The notes beneath the pieces were generated by a model. The model was not told the origin of the DNA and did no database searches. It saw only the letters and a list, made by a program, of their open reading frames with translations. A DNA stretch of 5,501 bases from Anaerolineae bacterium (GTDB lineage Bacteria > Chloroflexota > Anaerolineae > Aggregatilineales > Phototrophicaceae), in contig JALONY010000137.1 of the NCBI GenBank assembly GCA_025454715.1, forward strand, positions 1-5,501, written 5' to 3'. A program made the position numbers and the translations under genes. Numbering within the stretch: the first letter of the stretch is position 1; every line of letters begins with the position of its first letter. This document shows, in pieces, positions 5,315 through 5,501 of this stretch.

Positions 5315-5501
5315 CGCTCTTGGCGAGGTTGCGCGGCTGATCGACATCGGTGCCGCGCCAGACCGCCACGTGATACGCCAGCAGTTGCATCGGCAGGCTG
5401 GCCATCACCGGCGCCAACAACGGCGGGCAGGCGGGCAGGTACAGCACCTCGTCCGCCTTCTCGGCAATATAGCGGTCGCCCTCGGTCGCCAGCGCAATCA
5501 C
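5301..5501 (-). CDS. glmS: Glutamine--fructose-6-phosphate aminotransferase (isomerizing), C-terminal end; 5' part outside window
   Basis: GlmS makes glucosamine-6-phosphate from fructose-6-phosphate and glutamine, the entry to UDP-GlcNAc and peptidoglycan synthesis, in the cytoplasm. Only the last 66 residues of an enzyme of about 600 residues are visible. They are unmistakable: [18 protein letters not shown], then [12 protein letters not shown], then [17 protein letters not shown] at the very end. The Lys six residues from the C-terminus (codon 5319-5321) corresponds to E. coli Lys603, which forms the Schiff base with the sugar in the isomerase domain. The codon at the window edge (GTG) is internal, not a start. 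The stop (TAA, 5301-5303) lies inside the end of the opposing SH3-like gene, so there is no intergenic terminator between them. Confidence 0.97.
   Translation of the reverse strand: MIALATEGDRYIAEKADEVLYLPACPPLLAPVMASLPMQLLAYHVAVWRGTDVDQPRNLAKSVTVE

Noticed and set aside
1..5501. Mobile element, CRISPR array, tRNA or riboswitch
   Set aside because: I looked for transposase-like proteins, terminal inverted repeats, spaced direct repeats and cloverleaf patterns and found none that could be supported. The short repeats seen are the promoter-like elements and protein-coded repeats listed.

Overview
The window is GC-rich bacterial chromosome. Two predicted exported or membrane-anchored proteins have Thr/Pro linkers (TPTP runs) preceded by Ala/Thr-rich stalks, a style common in Chloroflexota, especially Anaerolineae-like lineages. 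I therefore suggest a Chloroflexota bacterium. This assignment rests on protein style only, because no rRNA or other taxonomic marker is present. Seven protein-coding genes fill the window, two of them cut by its edges. I see no tRNA, rRNA, CRISPR array, insertion sequence or phage gene, and no gene-free stretch longer than about 300 bases.

Layout. (1) 1-489, minus: N-terminal part of a nitrilase-superfamily (carbon-nitrogen hydrolase) protein. The Glu and Lys of the catalytic site are present, but Gly stands where the nucleophilic Cys should be. (2) 583-1647, minus: a secreted or membrane-anchored protein with a Pro/Thr linker and three exactly spaced 36-residue repeats (DLELL...RPxGW). (3) 1680-2618, minus, 32 nt upstream of (2) and probably co-transcribed with it: a nucleotidyltransferase-fold protein with an N-terminal winged-helix-like segment. 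(4) 2753-3571, plus: tryptophan 2,3-dioxygenase, standing alone. (5) 3630-4598, minus: a cytoplasmic-looking toast-rack (LiaF/DUF2154-like) protein with seven GG(V/M)GP-type repeats. (6) 4739-5314, plus: a single-pass membrane protein with an SH3-like extracytoplasmic domain. (7) 5301-5501, minus: the C-terminal end of GlmS, overlapping the end of (6) by 14 nt.

Regulatory layout. A perfect 12-bp GC hairpin with a T-run sits between the convergent genes (4) and (5). A second hairpin lies between (2) and (1). Three minus-strand genes carry an ACAATC-type element (TACAAT or GACAAT) 34-42 nt before their start codons, which may be this organism's -10 box.

The genes do not form one obvious pathway. 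Housekeeping functions (GlmS, tryptophan dioxygenase) are interleaved with envelope-related proteins of unknown role. The most unusual points are the Cys-less nitrilase homologue and the 36-residue RPxGW repeat protein paired with an uncharacterised nucleotidyltransferase. I do not see convincing evidence of a complete new defence or mobile system.
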